Origin: Microvirga sp. TS319
GTDB lineage: Bacteria; Pseudomonadota; Alphaproteobacteria; Rhizobiales; Beijerinckiaceae
NCBI RefSeq assembly: GCF_041276405.1
Contig: NZ_JBGGGT010000002.1
Coordinates: 1,029,001 to 1,093,000, forward strand
Length of the DNA stretch: 64,000 nt
Reading direction: 5' to 3'
Shown: positions 53,712-63,016 of the stretch, in pieces
Layout of the letters: each line of letters begins with the position of its first letter
Position numbering within the stretch: position 1 is the stretch's first letter
Made by a program: the position numbers and the translations under genes
The notes under the pieces: model-generated
What the model saw: only the letters and a program-made list of their open reading frames with translations
What the model was told of the DNA's origin: nothing
Database searches by the model: none

Positions 53712-54524
53712 ATGCCCATATTCCTCGATCGGCATGACTTGAGGGGCCTGACGGCGGAGGATGTCGCCGACGCCCATCGGAAGGACCTGGAGGTGCAGGG
53801 CCATTATGGCGTGCGCTTCCTGACCTACTGGTTCGACGACACGCGCGGCACCGCCTTCTGCCTCATCGAGGCACCCAATATCGGCACCGCGATGCGGGTC
53901 CACGACGAGGCCCATGGCCACATCGCTCGGGACGTCATCGAGGTGGACCTGTCCGCCGTCGAGGCCTTCCTGGGCCGCGTCGCCGATCCTCCTCCGGCCG
54001 AAGCCGTCGGCCGGGCGACGGTCGATCCGGCCATGCGCACCATCATGTTCACCGACATCGTCGATTCGACCGGAATGACGGCCCGACTGGGGGACATCAG
54101 GGCCGTCGAGATGGTCCGGGCCCATGATGCGCTCGTCCGCCGCGCGCTGCATCACGCCGGTGGGCGTGAGGTCAAGCATACGGGCGACGGCATCATGGCG
54201 TCCTTCGACGATGCCCTGGCCGGCGTGCAATGCGCCCGCGCCATTCAGCAGGCCTTCGACGCCTTCAACCTCGCGAGCCGCGAGAAGCTGCAGGTGCGGA
54301 TCGGTCTCGACGCGGGCGAGCCCGTCGCCGATCACAACGATCTGTTCGGAGCCACCGTCCAGATGGCCGCGCGCCTGTGCCAATGCGCCTATCCCGACGG
54401 CATCGTCGTGTCCGAGACGGTATCGGGCCTCCTGTCGGACCGGCTGCCTGTGGCCGCGCTCGGGCCGCAGGCTCTGAAGGGGTTTGCTCAGCCGGTGCCC
54501 GTCTTCGAGGTCGAGTGGCGTTGA
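53712..54524 (+). CDS. DUF4242 plus adenylate cyclase fusion protein
   Basis: 270 aa. The N-terminus, about 1-80, is a DUF4242 (SCO4226-type nickel-binding) domain: FLDRHDL, AHRKDLEVQGHYGVRFLTYW, AFCLIEAPN and VHDEAHGH. The C-terminal class III cyclase carries FTDIVDST (Asp 115) and HTGDGIM (Asp 159) as metal ligands, with Lys 155 favouring adenine over guanine. So it probably makes cAMP under the control of a metal or small ligand. DUF4242 is an unusual input domain for a cyclase. Preceded by a perfect inverted repeat. Confidence 0.85.
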   Translation: MPIFLDRHDLRGLTAEDVADAHRKDLEVQGHYGVRFLTYWFDDTRGTAFCLIEAPNIGTAMRVHDEAHGHIARDVIEVDLSAVEAFLGRVADPPPAEAVGRATVDPAMRTIMFTDIVDSTGMTARLGDIRAVEMVRAHDALVRRALHHAGGREVKHTGDGIMASFDDALAGVQCARAIQQAFDAFNLASREKLQVRIGLDAGEPVADHNDLFGATVQMAARLCQCAYPDGIVVSETVSGLLSDRLPVAALGPQALKGFAQPVPVFEVEWR

Positions 54525-54544
54525 CGGAGGCCGAAAGGACGGTT

Positions 54545-54629
54545 CTAGAGAATCGGATCGATCCCTTCCTGGAAAGAGCGCTTCGTTTGCTGCGAAAAAC
54601 CGGGGCCACTTTTTCGCGCGATGCGCTAG
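54545..54629. repeat. Dispersed palindromic repeat, one B module and a fragment
   Basis: CTAGAGAATCGGATCG and GAGCGCTTCGTTTG to GCGATGCGCTAG. Its CTA at 54626-54628 is the uvrB stop. Confidence 0.85.
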
Positions 54630-57331
54630 CGCCCCTTGCGCCCCTTGTATTTCGGCTTCTGGCCCGCGAAGCCCTGAGTCGAGCGGGCTGTCGGGCGCTC
54701 GCGGAAGTTCAGCGGGATCTCGCGATCGGTGCCCGGGCCCATCTCGTCGAGGCCGGGCTTGCGGATGCGGGTGCCCTCGTCCAACCGGCCCTTGCCGGTC
54801 GGGCCGTAGGAGCCTGAATCCTCGTCGCCTTCGCTCGCCCCCTCCGCCGACGGCGGGAGGCCCTTCGGCGGCAGGTTGGCGCTGCGGCCGTATTTGCGCG
54901 AGCCCCCATATTTGCCGGCGTCCTTCTCCACGTCGGATTGGCGCGCCATCGGATCGTCGCTGATCGCAAGCTCCGTGGCCTGGAGACGCTTGAGCTCGTC
55001 GCGCAACCGCGCGGCCTCCTCGAATTCCAGGTTCGCGGCGGCTTCGCGCATGCGCTTTTCCATATCGGCGATGACGGCCTTGAGGTTGTGGCCGACCGTC
55101 TTGTCGGCGAGGCCCGTATCGACCGAGACGTGGTCGCGCTCGTAGACGCTCTCCAGAATGTCCGCGATGTTCTTCTTCACCGATTGCGGCGTGATGCCGT
55201 GCTCGGCGTTGTAGGCGAGCTGCTTCTCGCGGCGGCGGTTGGTCTCCGCGATCGCGCGCTCCATCGAGCCCGTGATGTGGTCCGCATAGAGGATCGCCTT
55301 GCCTTCCACGTTACGGGCCGCGCGGCCGATGGTCTGCACCAGCGAGGTCTCGGAGCGCAGGAAGCCTTCCTTGTCCGCATCGAGAATGGCCACCAGAGCG
55401 CATTCGGGAATGTCGAGGCCCTCGCGCAGCAGGTTGATGCCGATGAGCACGTCGAAGGCTCCGAGCCGCAGGTCGCGGATGATCTCGATGCGCTCCAGCG
55501 TGTCGATGTCCGAGTGCATGTAGCGCACGCGCACCCCGTTCTCGTGGAGATATTCCGTGAGGTCTTCCGCCATGCGCTTGGTGAGCGTCGTCACGAGCGT
55601 GCGATAGCCCTTCGCGGACAGCTCCTTCACCTCGTGCAGAAGATCGTCGACCTGGCTGCGCGCGGGGCGGATCTCCACCACGGGATCGACGAGACCCGTC
55701 GGACGGATGACCTGCTCCACGAAGATGCCGCCGGTCTGCTCCATCTCCCATTTGCCGGGCGTCGCCGACACATGGACCGATTGCGGCCGCATGGCGTCCC
55801 ATTCCTCGAAACGCAAGGGGCGGTTGTCGAGGCAGGAAGGCAGGCGGAAGCCGTATTCGGCGAGCGTCGCCTTGCGGCGGAAGTCGCCGCGATACATGCC
55901 GCCGATCTGCGGCACGGTCACGTGGCTTTCGTCCGTGAACACGAGGGCGTTGTCGGGAAGATATTCGAACAGGGTCGGCGGCGGCTCGCCGGGTTTGCGG
56001 CCGGTGAGATAGCGCGAATAGTTCTCGATGCCGTTGCACACGCCGGTGGCCTCGATCATCTCGAGGTCGAACTGCGTGCGCTGCTCGAGACGCTGCGCTT
56101 CGAGCAGACGGCCCATGCGGGCGAGCTCCTGCAGACGGTGCTGCAGCTCGTCCTGGATGCCCTTCACGGCCTGCTGCAGGGTCGGGCGCGGCGTCACGTA
56201 GTGCGAATTCGCGTAGACCTTCACGAAGGAGAGGTCGTTGGTCTTCTTGCCGGTGAGCGGATCGAACTCGACGATGCTTTCGATCTCGTCGCCGAACAGG
56301 CCGATGCGCCAGGCGCGGTCCTCCAAGTGGGCCGGGAAGAGCTCGATGACGTCGCCGCGCACCCGGAAGGTGCCGCGCGCGAAGTCGCTCTGGATGCGCT
56401 TGTACTGCAGGGCCACGAGATCCGCGATGAGCTGGCGCTGCTCGATGCGCTCGCCCACCTTCACGGAGAACGTCATGGCCGTATAGGTCTCGACCGAGCC
56501 GATACCGTAGATGCACGAGACCGATGCGACGATGATCACGTCGTCGCGTTCGATCAGCGCGCGGGTCGCCGAGTGGCGCATGCGGTCGATCTGCTCGTTG
56601 ATGGAGGATTCCTTCTCGATGAAGGTGTCCGAGCGCGGCACATAGGCTTCGGGCTGGTAATAGTCGTAGTACGAGACGAAGTATTCCACTGCGTTGTCGG
56701 GAAAGAACGACTTGAACTCGCCGTAGAGCTGCGCCGCCAGCGTCTTGTTGGGCGCGAGGATGAGGGCGGGGCGCTGCGTCTCCTCGATCACCTTGGCCAT
56801 GGTGAAGGTCTTGCCCGAGCCGGTGACGCCGAGCAGCACCTGATCGCGCTCGCTGCGGCGCACGCCGTCGACGAGCTCGCGGATGGCCTGCGGCTGGTCG
56901 CCGGAGGGCGTGAAATCGGACTTGATCTTGAACGGAATGCCGCCTTCGGACTTCTCGGGGCGCGACGGGCGGTGCGGCACCCAGGGCTTGCCGTCCTTGA
57001 AGCGGGGGTCGCCTTCCGTCAGGAGCCTGGTCAGCGCATCGACCGTGGCCGACACGCCGGATTCCGGCGCGAGATCGCCGAGCTCGCTTGCGACATCGGG
57101 TCCGTCGTCGGGCCCCTTGAGCCCGAGCTTCTTGGCGAGTGCCGGATCGACATCCGAGACATCGCCGTGGATGAAGGTTTCCTGCGCGCGCTCGGCAAAG
57201 CCTTTAGCCGCCTCCCGCTCCCGGTTCACCGCGGGATTGAGAAGATCGGCCAGATAGGGATCCAGCGGCTTCAGCTCGGGTTTGGATGCCTTCCCGGTGG
57301 AAAGCTTGGGCTTCTTGGGTGATTTGGCCAT
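54626..57331 (-). CDS. uvrB: Excinuclease ABC subunit B
   Basis: 901 aa, longer than the usual 670. Helicase of nucleotide excision repair. A variable N-terminal extension of about 140 residues precedes Walker A ([14 protein letters not shown]), the beta-hairpin [13 protein letters not shown], and later motifs ([41 protein letters not shown]). UVR motif is in [23 protein letters not shown] (in pieces). ATG 57331 has no ribosome binding site, and a near-LexA box (57333-57347) abuts it; translation may be leaderless. The stop is within a repeat. Confidence 0.95.
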   Translation of the reverse strand: MAKSPKKPKLSTGKASKPELKPLDPYLADLLNPAVNREREAAKGFAERAQETFIHGDVSDVDPALAKKLGLKGPDDGPDVASELGDLAPESGVSATVDALTRLLTEGDPRFKDGKPWVPHRPSRPEKSEGGIPFKIKSDFTPSGDQPQAIRELVDGVRRSERDQVLLGVTGSGKTFTMAKVIEETQRPALILAPNKTLAAQLYGEFKSFFPDNAVEYFVSYYDYYQPEAYVPRSDTFIEKESSINEQIDRMRHSATRALIERDDVIIVASVSCIYGIGSVETYTAMTFSVKVGERIEQRQLIADLVALQYKRIQSDFARGTFRVRGDVIELFPAHLEDRAWRIGLFGDEIESIVEFDPLTGKKTNDLSFVKVYANSHYVTPRPTLQQAVKGIQDELQHRLQELARMGRLLEAQRLEQRTQFDLEMIEATGVCNGIENYSRYLTGRKPGEPPPTLFEYLPDNALVFTDESHVTVPQIGGMYRGDFRRKATLAEYGFRLPSCLDNRPLRFEEWDAMRPQSVHVSATPGKWEMEQTGGIFVEQVIRPTGLVDPVVEIRPARSQVDDLLHEVKELSAKGYRTLVTTLTKRMAEDLTEYLHENGVRVRYMHSDIDTLERIEIIRDLRLGAFDVLIGINLLREGLDIPECALVAILDADKEGFLRSETSLVQTIGRAARNVEGKAILYADHITGSMERAIAETNRRREKQLAYNAEHGITPQSVKKNIADILESVYERDHVSVDTGLADKTVGHNLKAVIADMEKRMREAAANLEFEEAARLRDELKRLQATELAISDDPMARQSDVEKDAGKYGGSRKYGRSANLPPKGLPPSAEGASEGDEDSGSYGPTGKGRLDEGTRIRKPGLDEMGPGTDREIPLNFRERPTARSTQGFAGQKPKYKGRKGR

Positions 57332-57332
57332 A

Positions 57333-57347
57333 GAACGAATATGGTAC
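57333..57347 (-). promoter_or_regulatory. LexA-like box at the uvrB start, one mismatch
   Basis: On the minus strand GTAC-CATATTC-GTTC, one base off the alphaproteobacterial LexA box GTTC-N7-GTTC, directly before the uvrB ATG. Confidence 0.4.
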
Positions 57348-57386
57348 AAAACAGCCAGGATGGAAAGGTGCCCGCCCGCGCGGCGA

Positions 57387-58442
57387 TCAGGCGGTGTGCT
57401 TCTCCGCTTTCGGGCCGGCGCCGCGCACGGCTCTCGCCAGGGGCACGGCCACGTAGTGGAGGAGGGGGATGAGGACGGCTCCGAGGGCAAGGCCGAACAG
57501 GCCGGATGCGGCGGCCGTGACGAGCCATTCCACGAAGCCGCCGATGACCGGCGCGGCATGGGCCGCCCCGGCGGCGATGCCGTGGATGGCATGGCTCAGC
57601 CAGGCGAAGCCGTAGCCTTCGAGGCCATGGAGGATGATGCCGCCGCCCACCCAGACCATCGCGGCGGTTCCCACGATGCCCAGCACCCGCAGCAAGGACG
57701 GCATGGCGCGAACGAGGCCCTGCCCGAACCCCCGCGTAAGCGGGGCCAGGGCCCTGTCGGCCCCGGTCGGTTCTCCTTGCGCGCCACGCCCGATGAGACG
57801 GGAGATCGGACGATCGTTCCTCGCCAGGGCGAGGCCTACGTCGTCCGCTTTCACGATCAGGGCGACGCCGCCATAGACCAAAGCGGTGATGCCGGTGCCG
57901 ACCACGGCAAGCACCAGCCCTTGCGTCCAGGACGAGGCTTCGGACACGGTCCCCAGGGTGATCGCCATGATCTCTGCCGAGAGGATGAAGTCGGTCTTGA
58001 TGGCGCTGCTGACCTTCTCGTCCTCGACGCTCTTCGCGCCTTGAACCGCCTCGCCGACGGCGGCCTCATGCCGGTGGGCGCCATGCGGGAACAGCGCTTC
58101 GAACGCCTTCTCCGAGCCCTCGTAGCAAAGATAGGCGCCGCCCATCATGAGCAGCGGCGTTATCGCCCAGGGGGCCGCGAAGCTGAGGAGCAATGCGGCC
58201 GGCAGCAGATAGATGAGCTTGTTCTTGAGCGAGCCCAGAGCGATCTTGCCGACGATCGGAAGCTCGCGCGAGGCCGCGAAGCCCACGACATAGCGCGGCG
58301 TGACGGCGGCATCGTCGATCACGACGCCCGCGGCCTTCGCTCCCGCCTTGGCCGCCTGCGCCCCTACGTCGTCGAGCGACGCGGCGGCGACTTTGGCCAG
58401 GCTTGCGATATCGTCCAGCAGGGCGATCAGGCCAATGCTCAT
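57387..58442 (-). CDS. DUF808 (YedI) membrane protein
   Basis: 351 aa. YedI/DUF808 begins [17 protein letters not shown], with [31 protein letters not shown] (in pieces) and then several membrane helices ([22 protein letters not shown], and others to residue 350). Function unknown. GGGAG lies before ATG 58442. Divergent from nothing nearby; upstream of it lies a repeat. Confidence 0.88.
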   Translation of the reverse strand: MSIGLIALLDDIASLAKVAAASLDDVGAQAAKAGAKAAGVVIDDAAVTPRYVVGFAASRELPIVGKIALGSLKNKLIYLLPAALLLSFAAPWAITPLLMMGGAYLCYEGSEKAFEALFPHGAHRHEAAVGEAVQGAKSVEDEKVSSAIKTDFILSAEIMAITLGTVSEASSWTQGLVLAVVGTGITALVYGGVALIVKADDVGLALARNDRPISRLIGRGAQGEPTGADRALAPLTRGFGQGLVRAMPSLLRVLGIVGTAAMVWVGGGIILHGLEGYGFAWLSHAIHGIAAGAAHAAPVIGGFVEWLVTAAASGLFGLALGAVLIPLLHYVAVPLARAVRGAGPKAEKHTA

Positions 58443-58537
58443 GCGGGCTCCCGTCGAATGCAATCACGAAGGATCTGAGGTTCAAGTGGCGTTCAGGGCT
58501 CTTGCCCATACCCACAACGCCCGAGCTCAGAATTGGT

Positions 58538-58611
58538 GCACGATGCGCTCCTCAAGGAGGAAGCATCGAATTCAATCCCAAAAGTGGCCTCCACGTCCCG
58601 CGTCCGATGAT
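58538..58611. repeat. Dispersed palindromic repeat, partial B and A modules
   Basis: GCACGATGCGCTC, AAGGAGG, AGCATCGAATTC to CGTCCGATG, between the methyltransferase and DUF808 genes. Confidence 0.8.
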
Positions 58612-58624
58612 CGAGGCTCGCGCT

Positions 58625-59437
58625 TCAGCGTTTCGTGGCTTTCAGCGAGAAGGAAAGCGGGATCGGCACGGCGCCGTCGGGCAGGCGGAACATGCTCCGT
58701 CCCGCCGGCACCATCATGGGAAAGAGCCGATAGGGCAGGAGCTCGTGCTCGTGCAGACACTCCAGGTGCAGACCCGCGTCGAGAAGACCGCCGATGACGT
58801 CCGAGAGCGGGTGAATCCAGTTGTAATCGACGACCTTTTCCGAATGCGCATCGCCCGTATAGGACTGCGATTCCGTAAAGACGTCGGGCCTGTCCTCGGG
58901 TGTCCGCCAGCCATAGACCGGCTCGATACGCCCTTCGCGCTGGTCCAGAACCTGCGCGGAAGGATGGGAATCGAGGAAGTAGAGCGTGCCGCCCGGTCGA
59001 AGCATGTCGGCGACGACCTTCGCCCAGCGCTTCACGTTAGGCAGCCAGCAGATCGTGCCCCAGCTCGAGAAGACCAGATCGAAATGGCCGTCGATCGCGT
59101 TCCGGGCATCGTAGAGGTCGGCCTCGACGAAGGCGGCGGGCACGTTCGCCGTCGCGGCGAGGTCGCGCGAGCCGGTAATGGCGACGGGCGAGAAATCGAG
59201 GCCGGTCACGATGGCGCCGCGGCGGGCAAGCGAGAGCGTGTCCAGGCCGAAGTGGCATTGCAGATGCAAAAGACGCTTGCCCTTCACGTCCCCGATTTCC
59301 GAAGCCGCAATAGGATCGAGCGTGTCCTTCCCGGCAACGAAGCCTTCGACGTCGTAGAAGCCCGTCGCGTCCTCGATATGCAGGGCCGCCCGTCTGTTCC
59401 AGTTCGAAAGGTTGGCTTGGGACCAGGGGGCCGTCAT
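58625..59437 (-). CDS. SAM-dependent methyltransferase, class I
   Basis: 270 aa. SAM motif I is LLHLQCHFGLDTLSLAR with GAIVTGLDFSPVAI following; the FSSWGTICWLPN region and GTLYFLDSHPSAQVL belong to the same fold. Substrate unknown; no family-specific motif noticed. Monocistronic on the minus strand. Confidence 0.88.
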   Translation of the reverse strand: MTAPWSQANLSNWNRRAALHIEDATGFYDVEGFVAGKDTLDPIAASEIGDVKGKRLLHLQCHFGLDTLSLARRGAIVTGLDFSPVAITGSRDLAATANVPAAFVEADLYDARNAIDGHFDLVFSSWGTICWLPNVKRWAKVVADMLRPGGTLYFLDSHPSAQVLDQREGRIEPVYGWRTPEDRPDVFTESQSYTGDAHSEKVVDYNWIHPLSDVIGGLLDAGLHLECLHEHELLPYRLFPMMVPAGRSMFRLPDGAVPIPLSFSLKATKR

Positions 59438-59587
59438 GAGCCTTCTCGCGATTGCCGCGTTTCGCCTCCCCGGTGATTAGGGCAATCTCGGCCGGCTGTA
59501 AATCGATGCACGACGAAGAGCCATCGCCGGCATGCGAGGGAGAGGTGCGGGAGAAGTCCGGGGAGCAGAGGTCCGGGGATAAAAAGG

Positions 59588-59809
59588 TCAAGCTGAGAAG
59601 ACCGTCGGGCCTTTCAGATAGGCCTCGACGCGATCGGGCGAGGCCTGCGTGTCGGCCTTGTCGCCGGGCCGGGGCACGGGAGCAAGTGGGCCGAAAACCT
59701 TGAAATCCGGCGCAGCCTGAGGGTTGTGACCGGTCGTTCCGTGGGTGTCCTGCAGAGCCTCGTTCCGCAGGTCCACGTCGGAGATTTCTTCCGGATTGCG
59801 CGGAGACAT
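59588..59809 (-). CDS. Small hypothetical protein
   Basis: 73 aa, charged, no membrane segment: SPRNPEEISDVDLRNEAL, GTTGHNPQAAPDFKVFG, GDKADTQASPDRVEAYL. AAGGAGG is placed perfectly before ATG 59809, which supports translation; the longer frame to 59974 does not. No family recognised. Confidence 0.7.
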   Translation of the reverse strand: MSPRNPEEISDVDLRNEALQDTHGTTGHNPQAAPDFKVFGPLAPVPRPGDKADTQASPDRVEAYLKGPTVFSA

Positions 59810-60008
59810 GGCGTCCTCCTTCGGCAAGCCACGGGAGAGTTCACCCATTCCATGTCGCAAATAGGGCATCGTCGCAGTGCAGCAAATGCTCCGATCCCGG
59901 CCGGCATGGCTTGAGGCGATGTCGCGTCGCAGCCGCCATGCGGACACCCTGCCGGATCGCGGCGCTCTCGTCATTCACATGAGATAGGTTATCGCCCGTG
60001 TCCGCATA

Positions 60009-60398
60009 TTACGTACAGCTGCGGCCCATGAGGCTGAGGCCTTCGTCCAGGAGGTCGGCCAGGTTCGGAATGCCGATGAGCCAATCGGCCGTCGAGAGCG
60101 AGCTTGCCTCCTCGCGCTCGCGGGCGAGGCGCACCGCGTCTGCCCACTCCTCCGGCTCCATGTCGCCGCGGCCGATATAGACAAGGGCGATCAGATCCGC
60201 ACGCTCATCGTCGTTGAGCCCGCTGATCACGTCGCGAAGCTCGGTTTCCGTAGCGTCGTCCGGCGAGGAGGTGAGGGCGTCGACGGACCCGTCGTCAATG
60301 GGGTTCGACCCGGAGGCGGGATCGGTCTGCCCCTCCTTTACGTCAATGGCCCTGGCCCGGAGAATGAGTTCGCAGACCTTGTCGAGCGCGATATCCAT
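60009..60398 (-). CDS. DUF3775 domain-containing protein
   Basis: 129 aa. DUF3775 covers the C-terminal half (TELRDVISGLNDDERADLIALVYIGRGDMEPEEWADAVRLA in pieces). It is acidic and soluble. AGAGG lies before ATG 60398. Function unknown. The upstream 204-bp region is shared with the divergent DUF486 gene. Confidence 0.87.
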   Translation of the reverse strand: MDIALDKVCELILRARAIDVKEGQTDPASGSNPIDDGSVDALTSSPDDATETELRDVISGLNDDERADLIALVYIGRGDMEPEEWADAVRLAREREEASSLSTADWLIGIPNLADLLDEGLSLMGRSCT

Positions 60399-60602
60399 CG
60401 AAATCCTCTTGAAGCAGTCTTGACTGAATTCGGTGACAGGAAAACCCATGAGACGGCTTTCGGTTCGGGTGCCGTCAAGCTTTCCGTTGCCGGGCGTTCG
60501 CGCGACAACCGCCGTTCGGGCCGCTTGACACCATCCGCGAGAGGAATAGGGCAGAGGACGCAGTCCTCCCGTTTCTCTCCATCTCTCCCGTTCGTGCCCT
60601 CC

Positions 60603-60956
60603 ATGAATCCTCCGCTGAATCCTCAGATCGCGCCCATCTTCATGCTGATCGCCTCGAACGTCTTCATGACGTTCGCCTGGTATGGTCACCTGAAGTTCAA
60701 AGCATCGCCGCTCTGGATCGCGGTCTTCGCCTCCTGGGGCATCGCCTTCGTCGAATACTGGTTCGCGGTCCCGGCCAATCGCATCGGCTCGGCGGTCTAT
60801 TCGGCAGCCGAGCTGAAGACGATGCAGGAGGTCATTACACTGATCGTCTTCGCAGGCTTTTCCGTGCTCTACCTGAAGGAGCCCCTGGGTTGGAACCACC
60901 TCATCGGCTTCGTGCTGATCGCCTCGGGCGCGGCCTTCATCTTCCAGGGGCGCTGA
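60603..60956 (+). CDS. DUF486 / DMT-like small membrane protein
   Basis: 117 aa with four predicted helices; start [16 protein letters not shown] at 60603. DUF486 proteins resemble DMT drug/metabolite transporters: [32 protein letters not shown] and [20 protein letters not shown]. Substrate unknown. The YnfA gene follows 34 bp later, so they may work as a pair. Confidence 0.88.
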   Translation: MNPPLNPQIAPIFMLIASNVFMTFAWYGHLKFKASPLWIAVFASWGIAFVEYWFAVPANRIGSAVYSAAELKTMQEVITLIVFAGFSVLYLKEPLGWNHLIGFVLIASGAAFIFQGR

Positions 60957-60990
60957 TGGCGAGGACGCGGATGGACGGAGCTCGACGGTC

Positions 60991-61311
60991 ATGACGATCC
61001 TCGTCTATGCGGCCGCCGCCCTGGCCGAGATCGCGGGATGTTTCGCCTTCTGGGTGTGGCTGCGCCTTCACGGTTCGCCGTTTTGGCTGCTGCCGGGCGT
61101 CGGCTCGTTGGCGCTTTTTGCTTATCTGCTCACCTTCGCCCCGAGCGATGCCGCCGGGCGGGCCTATGCGGCCTATGGCGGCGTCTACATCATCGCGTCG
61201 ATCCTGTGGCTCTGGATCGTCGAGGGCACGCGGCCCGACCGGTGGGACATGGCGGGCGGCGCGATCTGTCTGGCGGGCGCGGCCCTCATCCTGTTCGGGC
61301 CACGGGCCTAG
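60991..61311 (+). CDS. YnfA (UPF0060) small multidrug-resistance-like protein
   Basis: 106 aa, four helices. YnfA marks: [41 protein letters not shown] and the C-terminal [19 protein letters not shown]. YnfA is an SMR-like transporter. The stop TAG is in the CTAG of a perfect palindrome. Confidence 0.9.
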   Translation: MTILVYAAAALAEIAGCFAFWVWLRLHGSPFWLLPGVGSLALFAYLLTFAPSDAAGRAYAAYGGVYIIASILWLWIVEGTRPDRWDMAGGAICLAGAALILFGPRA

Positions 61312-61357
61312 AATATCGGCCCCAAACGCGGATCCACGTTTGGGGCCGATATTCTAG
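61308..61357. terminator. Perfect 21-bp palindrome, bidirectional terminator or repeat
   Basis: CTAGAATATCGGCCCCAAACG and its exact complement around 8 bp. Ends in CTAG on both sides like the dispersed repeats, supplies the YnfA stop and lies 8 bp from the sugar dehydrogenase stop. Confidence 0.75.
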
Positions 61358-61365
61358 CGGCGGCG

Positions 61366-62505
61366 CTACGCCGCGGGCTTCATGCGCAGGATCCGCCCCT
61401 TCGGCGAATCCGTCAGGAGATAGATCAGGCCGTCGGGACCCTGGCGCACGTCGCGGATCCGCTCGCCGAGGCTCTGCAGCATGCGCTCCTCGCCAGTCAC
61501 CCGGTCGCCGTCGATTTCCAGGCGCGAGACGAGCTTGCCCGCGAGGGCGCCGACCAGAATGCTGCCACGCCAGGCCGGAAACTTGTCGCCGGTGTAGAAG
61601 GTCATGCCGGATGGGGCGATGGACGGGTCCCAGTAAAAGACCGGCTGCTCCATTCCGGGCTTCCTGGTGCCTTCGCCGATCGTCTGGCCGGAATAATGCA
61701 CGCCGTAGGAGATGACGGGCCAGCCGTAGTTCCTGCCCTTGCGGGGAATGTTGATCTCGTCGCCCCCGCGTGCGCCGTGCTCGGCGGTCCAGAGTTCGCC
61801 CGTCGCCGGGTGAAGGGCGGCCGCCTGGACGTTGCGGTGGCCATAGGACCAGATCTCCGGGCGCGCACCCTCGCGGTTGAGGAAGGGGTTGTCGGACGCC
61901 GCGCCGCCGGTGGACTTGATGCGGACGATCTTGCCGAGGTGATTGCCGAGGTTCTGGGCCTGGTCGCGCAGGTCGTTCCGTTCGCCCAGGGTCACGAAGA
62001 GATTGCCGTCCCGGTCGAAGACCAGGCGCGAGCCGAAATGCTGGGTGCCCTTGTAGGACGGCTCCTGTCGGAAAACGACCTGGACATCCTCCAGGGCCGT
62101 CTCATCGTTGCTCAGGCGCCCCCGCGCCACGCTCGTGCCGTTCTGGCCGTCGCCTCGATCCTCGGAAAAACTCAGATAGATCACCCTGTTCTGGGAGAAG
62201 TTCGGAGCGAGCACCACATCCAGAAGGCCGCCCTGGCCGCCGGCCGAGACGGCTGGGAGGCCCTCGATCGGCTCGGAGAGTGTCCCGTCGGTATTGACGA
62301 TGCGCAGCCGTCCGGGCCTCTCGGTGACCAGCATGCGTTCATCGGGCAGGAAGGCGAGGCTCCAGGGATTCTGAAGGTTCCGGGCAAGCGTTTCGACGAT
62401 CACCTCGACCTTGTCCGTCCGGAGCCGCTGCGTGTCCTGGGCCAGAGCGGCCGGAGCCGCGGCGAGAAACAATGCGCAAGCAAGGGCGAGGCGAAGTTTA
62501 GGCAT
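61366..62505 (-). CDS. PQQ-dependent aldose sugar dehydrogenase-like protein
   Basis: 379 aa. Signal peptide MPKLRLALACALFLAAAPA; six-bladed beta propeller of the Asd/YliI type: NPWSLAFLPDERMLVTERPG, GLLDVVLAPNF, VTLGERNDL and EHGARGGDEIN. Such enzymes use PQQ and calcium in the periplasm. The substrate is not known. Confidence 0.88.
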   Translation of the reverse strand: MPKLRLALACALFLAAAPAALAQDTQRLRTDKVEVIVETLARNLQNPWSLAFLPDERMLVTERPGRLRIVNTDGTLSEPIEGLPAVSAGGQGGLLDVVLAPNFSQNRVIYLSFSEDRGDGQNGTSVARGRLSNDETALEDVQVVFRQEPSYKGTQHFGSRLVFDRDGNLFVTLGERNDLRDQAQNLGNHLGKIVRIKSTGGAASDNPFLNREGARPEIWSYGHRNVQAAALHPATGELWTAEHGARGGDEINIPRKGRNYGWPVISYGVHYSGQTIGEGTRKPGMEQPVFYWDPSIAPSGMTFYTGDKFPAWRGSILVGALAGKLVSRLEIDGDRVTGEERMLQSLGERIRDVRQGPDGLIYLLTDSPKGRILRMKPAA

Positions 62506-62603
62506 AAAGGCTCTCCGTCAATCCAGGGCGGAAGAGCTAACCTTCTGGCACGGGGCGTCAACCTCACTCCCGTTCACTCGCGTGTTACCTTGGGGAATAC
62601 GCG

Positions 62604-62789
62604 TTATCTGGAGGAATAGAGGTGGACAGCGCCCTTGGTCTGGCCGGACAGGGTTTGCGTGGTCGCCAGAACCGAAACGGTCGCAAGTCCCATCAGCATG
62701 ATCAACGCCAGCGAGCAGCGGGTTTGCTGACGCAGATCCATCCGGTGAGCCCGGGAGGCGACGTGATTTCTTGGTCGGATCGTCTTCAT
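62604..62789 (-). CDS. Small membrane or secreted protein, hypothetical
   Basis: 61 aa: basic N-terminus (MKTIRPRNHVASRAHRMDL) then one helix (CSLALIMLMGLATVSVLA) and a short tail. GGGGAA lies seven bases before ATG 62789. No family recognised. A perfect CtrA site lies 112 bp upstream, the same layout as the 33-aa gene at 27549. Confidence 0.45.
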   Translation of the reverse strand: MKTIRPRNHVASRAHRMDLRQQTRCSLALIMLMGLATVSVLATTQTLSGQTKGAVHLYSSR

Positions 62790-62900
62790 TGGCATTTCCC
62801 CATGAAGGACATTGTGGGTTGTAGAAAAAACCCTTTCCTTACAGGAAGGTTCCGCCGTGTTTTGGAGTCTTGCTTTGAGACAACTTGCCAAGTGTCGAAA

Positions 62901-62915
62901 TTAACTATTCGTTAA
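62901..62915 (-). promoter_or_regulatory. CtrA-type binding site, perfect consensus
   Basis: TTAA-CTATTCG-TTAA, 112 bp upstream of the 61-aa gene, in an AT-rich stretch without other features. Confidence 0.55.
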
Positions 62916-62962
62916 CCAATATTAACGTGCCGTAATGTGGTAGAACCAGACATGTGGCGAGT

Positions 62963-62990
62963 AAAAACGGCCGGGCTCTCGCCCGGCCGT
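62963..62990 (-). terminator. Rho-independent terminator of the TctC-type gene
   Basis: ACGGCCGGGC / GCCCGGCCGT stem, TCTC loop; on the minus strand followed by TTTTT. Lies 27 bp after the stop. Confidence 0.9.
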
Positions 62991-63016
62991 CTCATGAAAA
63001 TCACACGGATAAAAGG

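Noticed and set aside
54938..57322. 794-codon open frame on the plus strand opposite uvrB
   Set aside because: It is antisense to a clear uvrB gene and results from the high GC at third positions; composition has no domain and no ribosome binding site.
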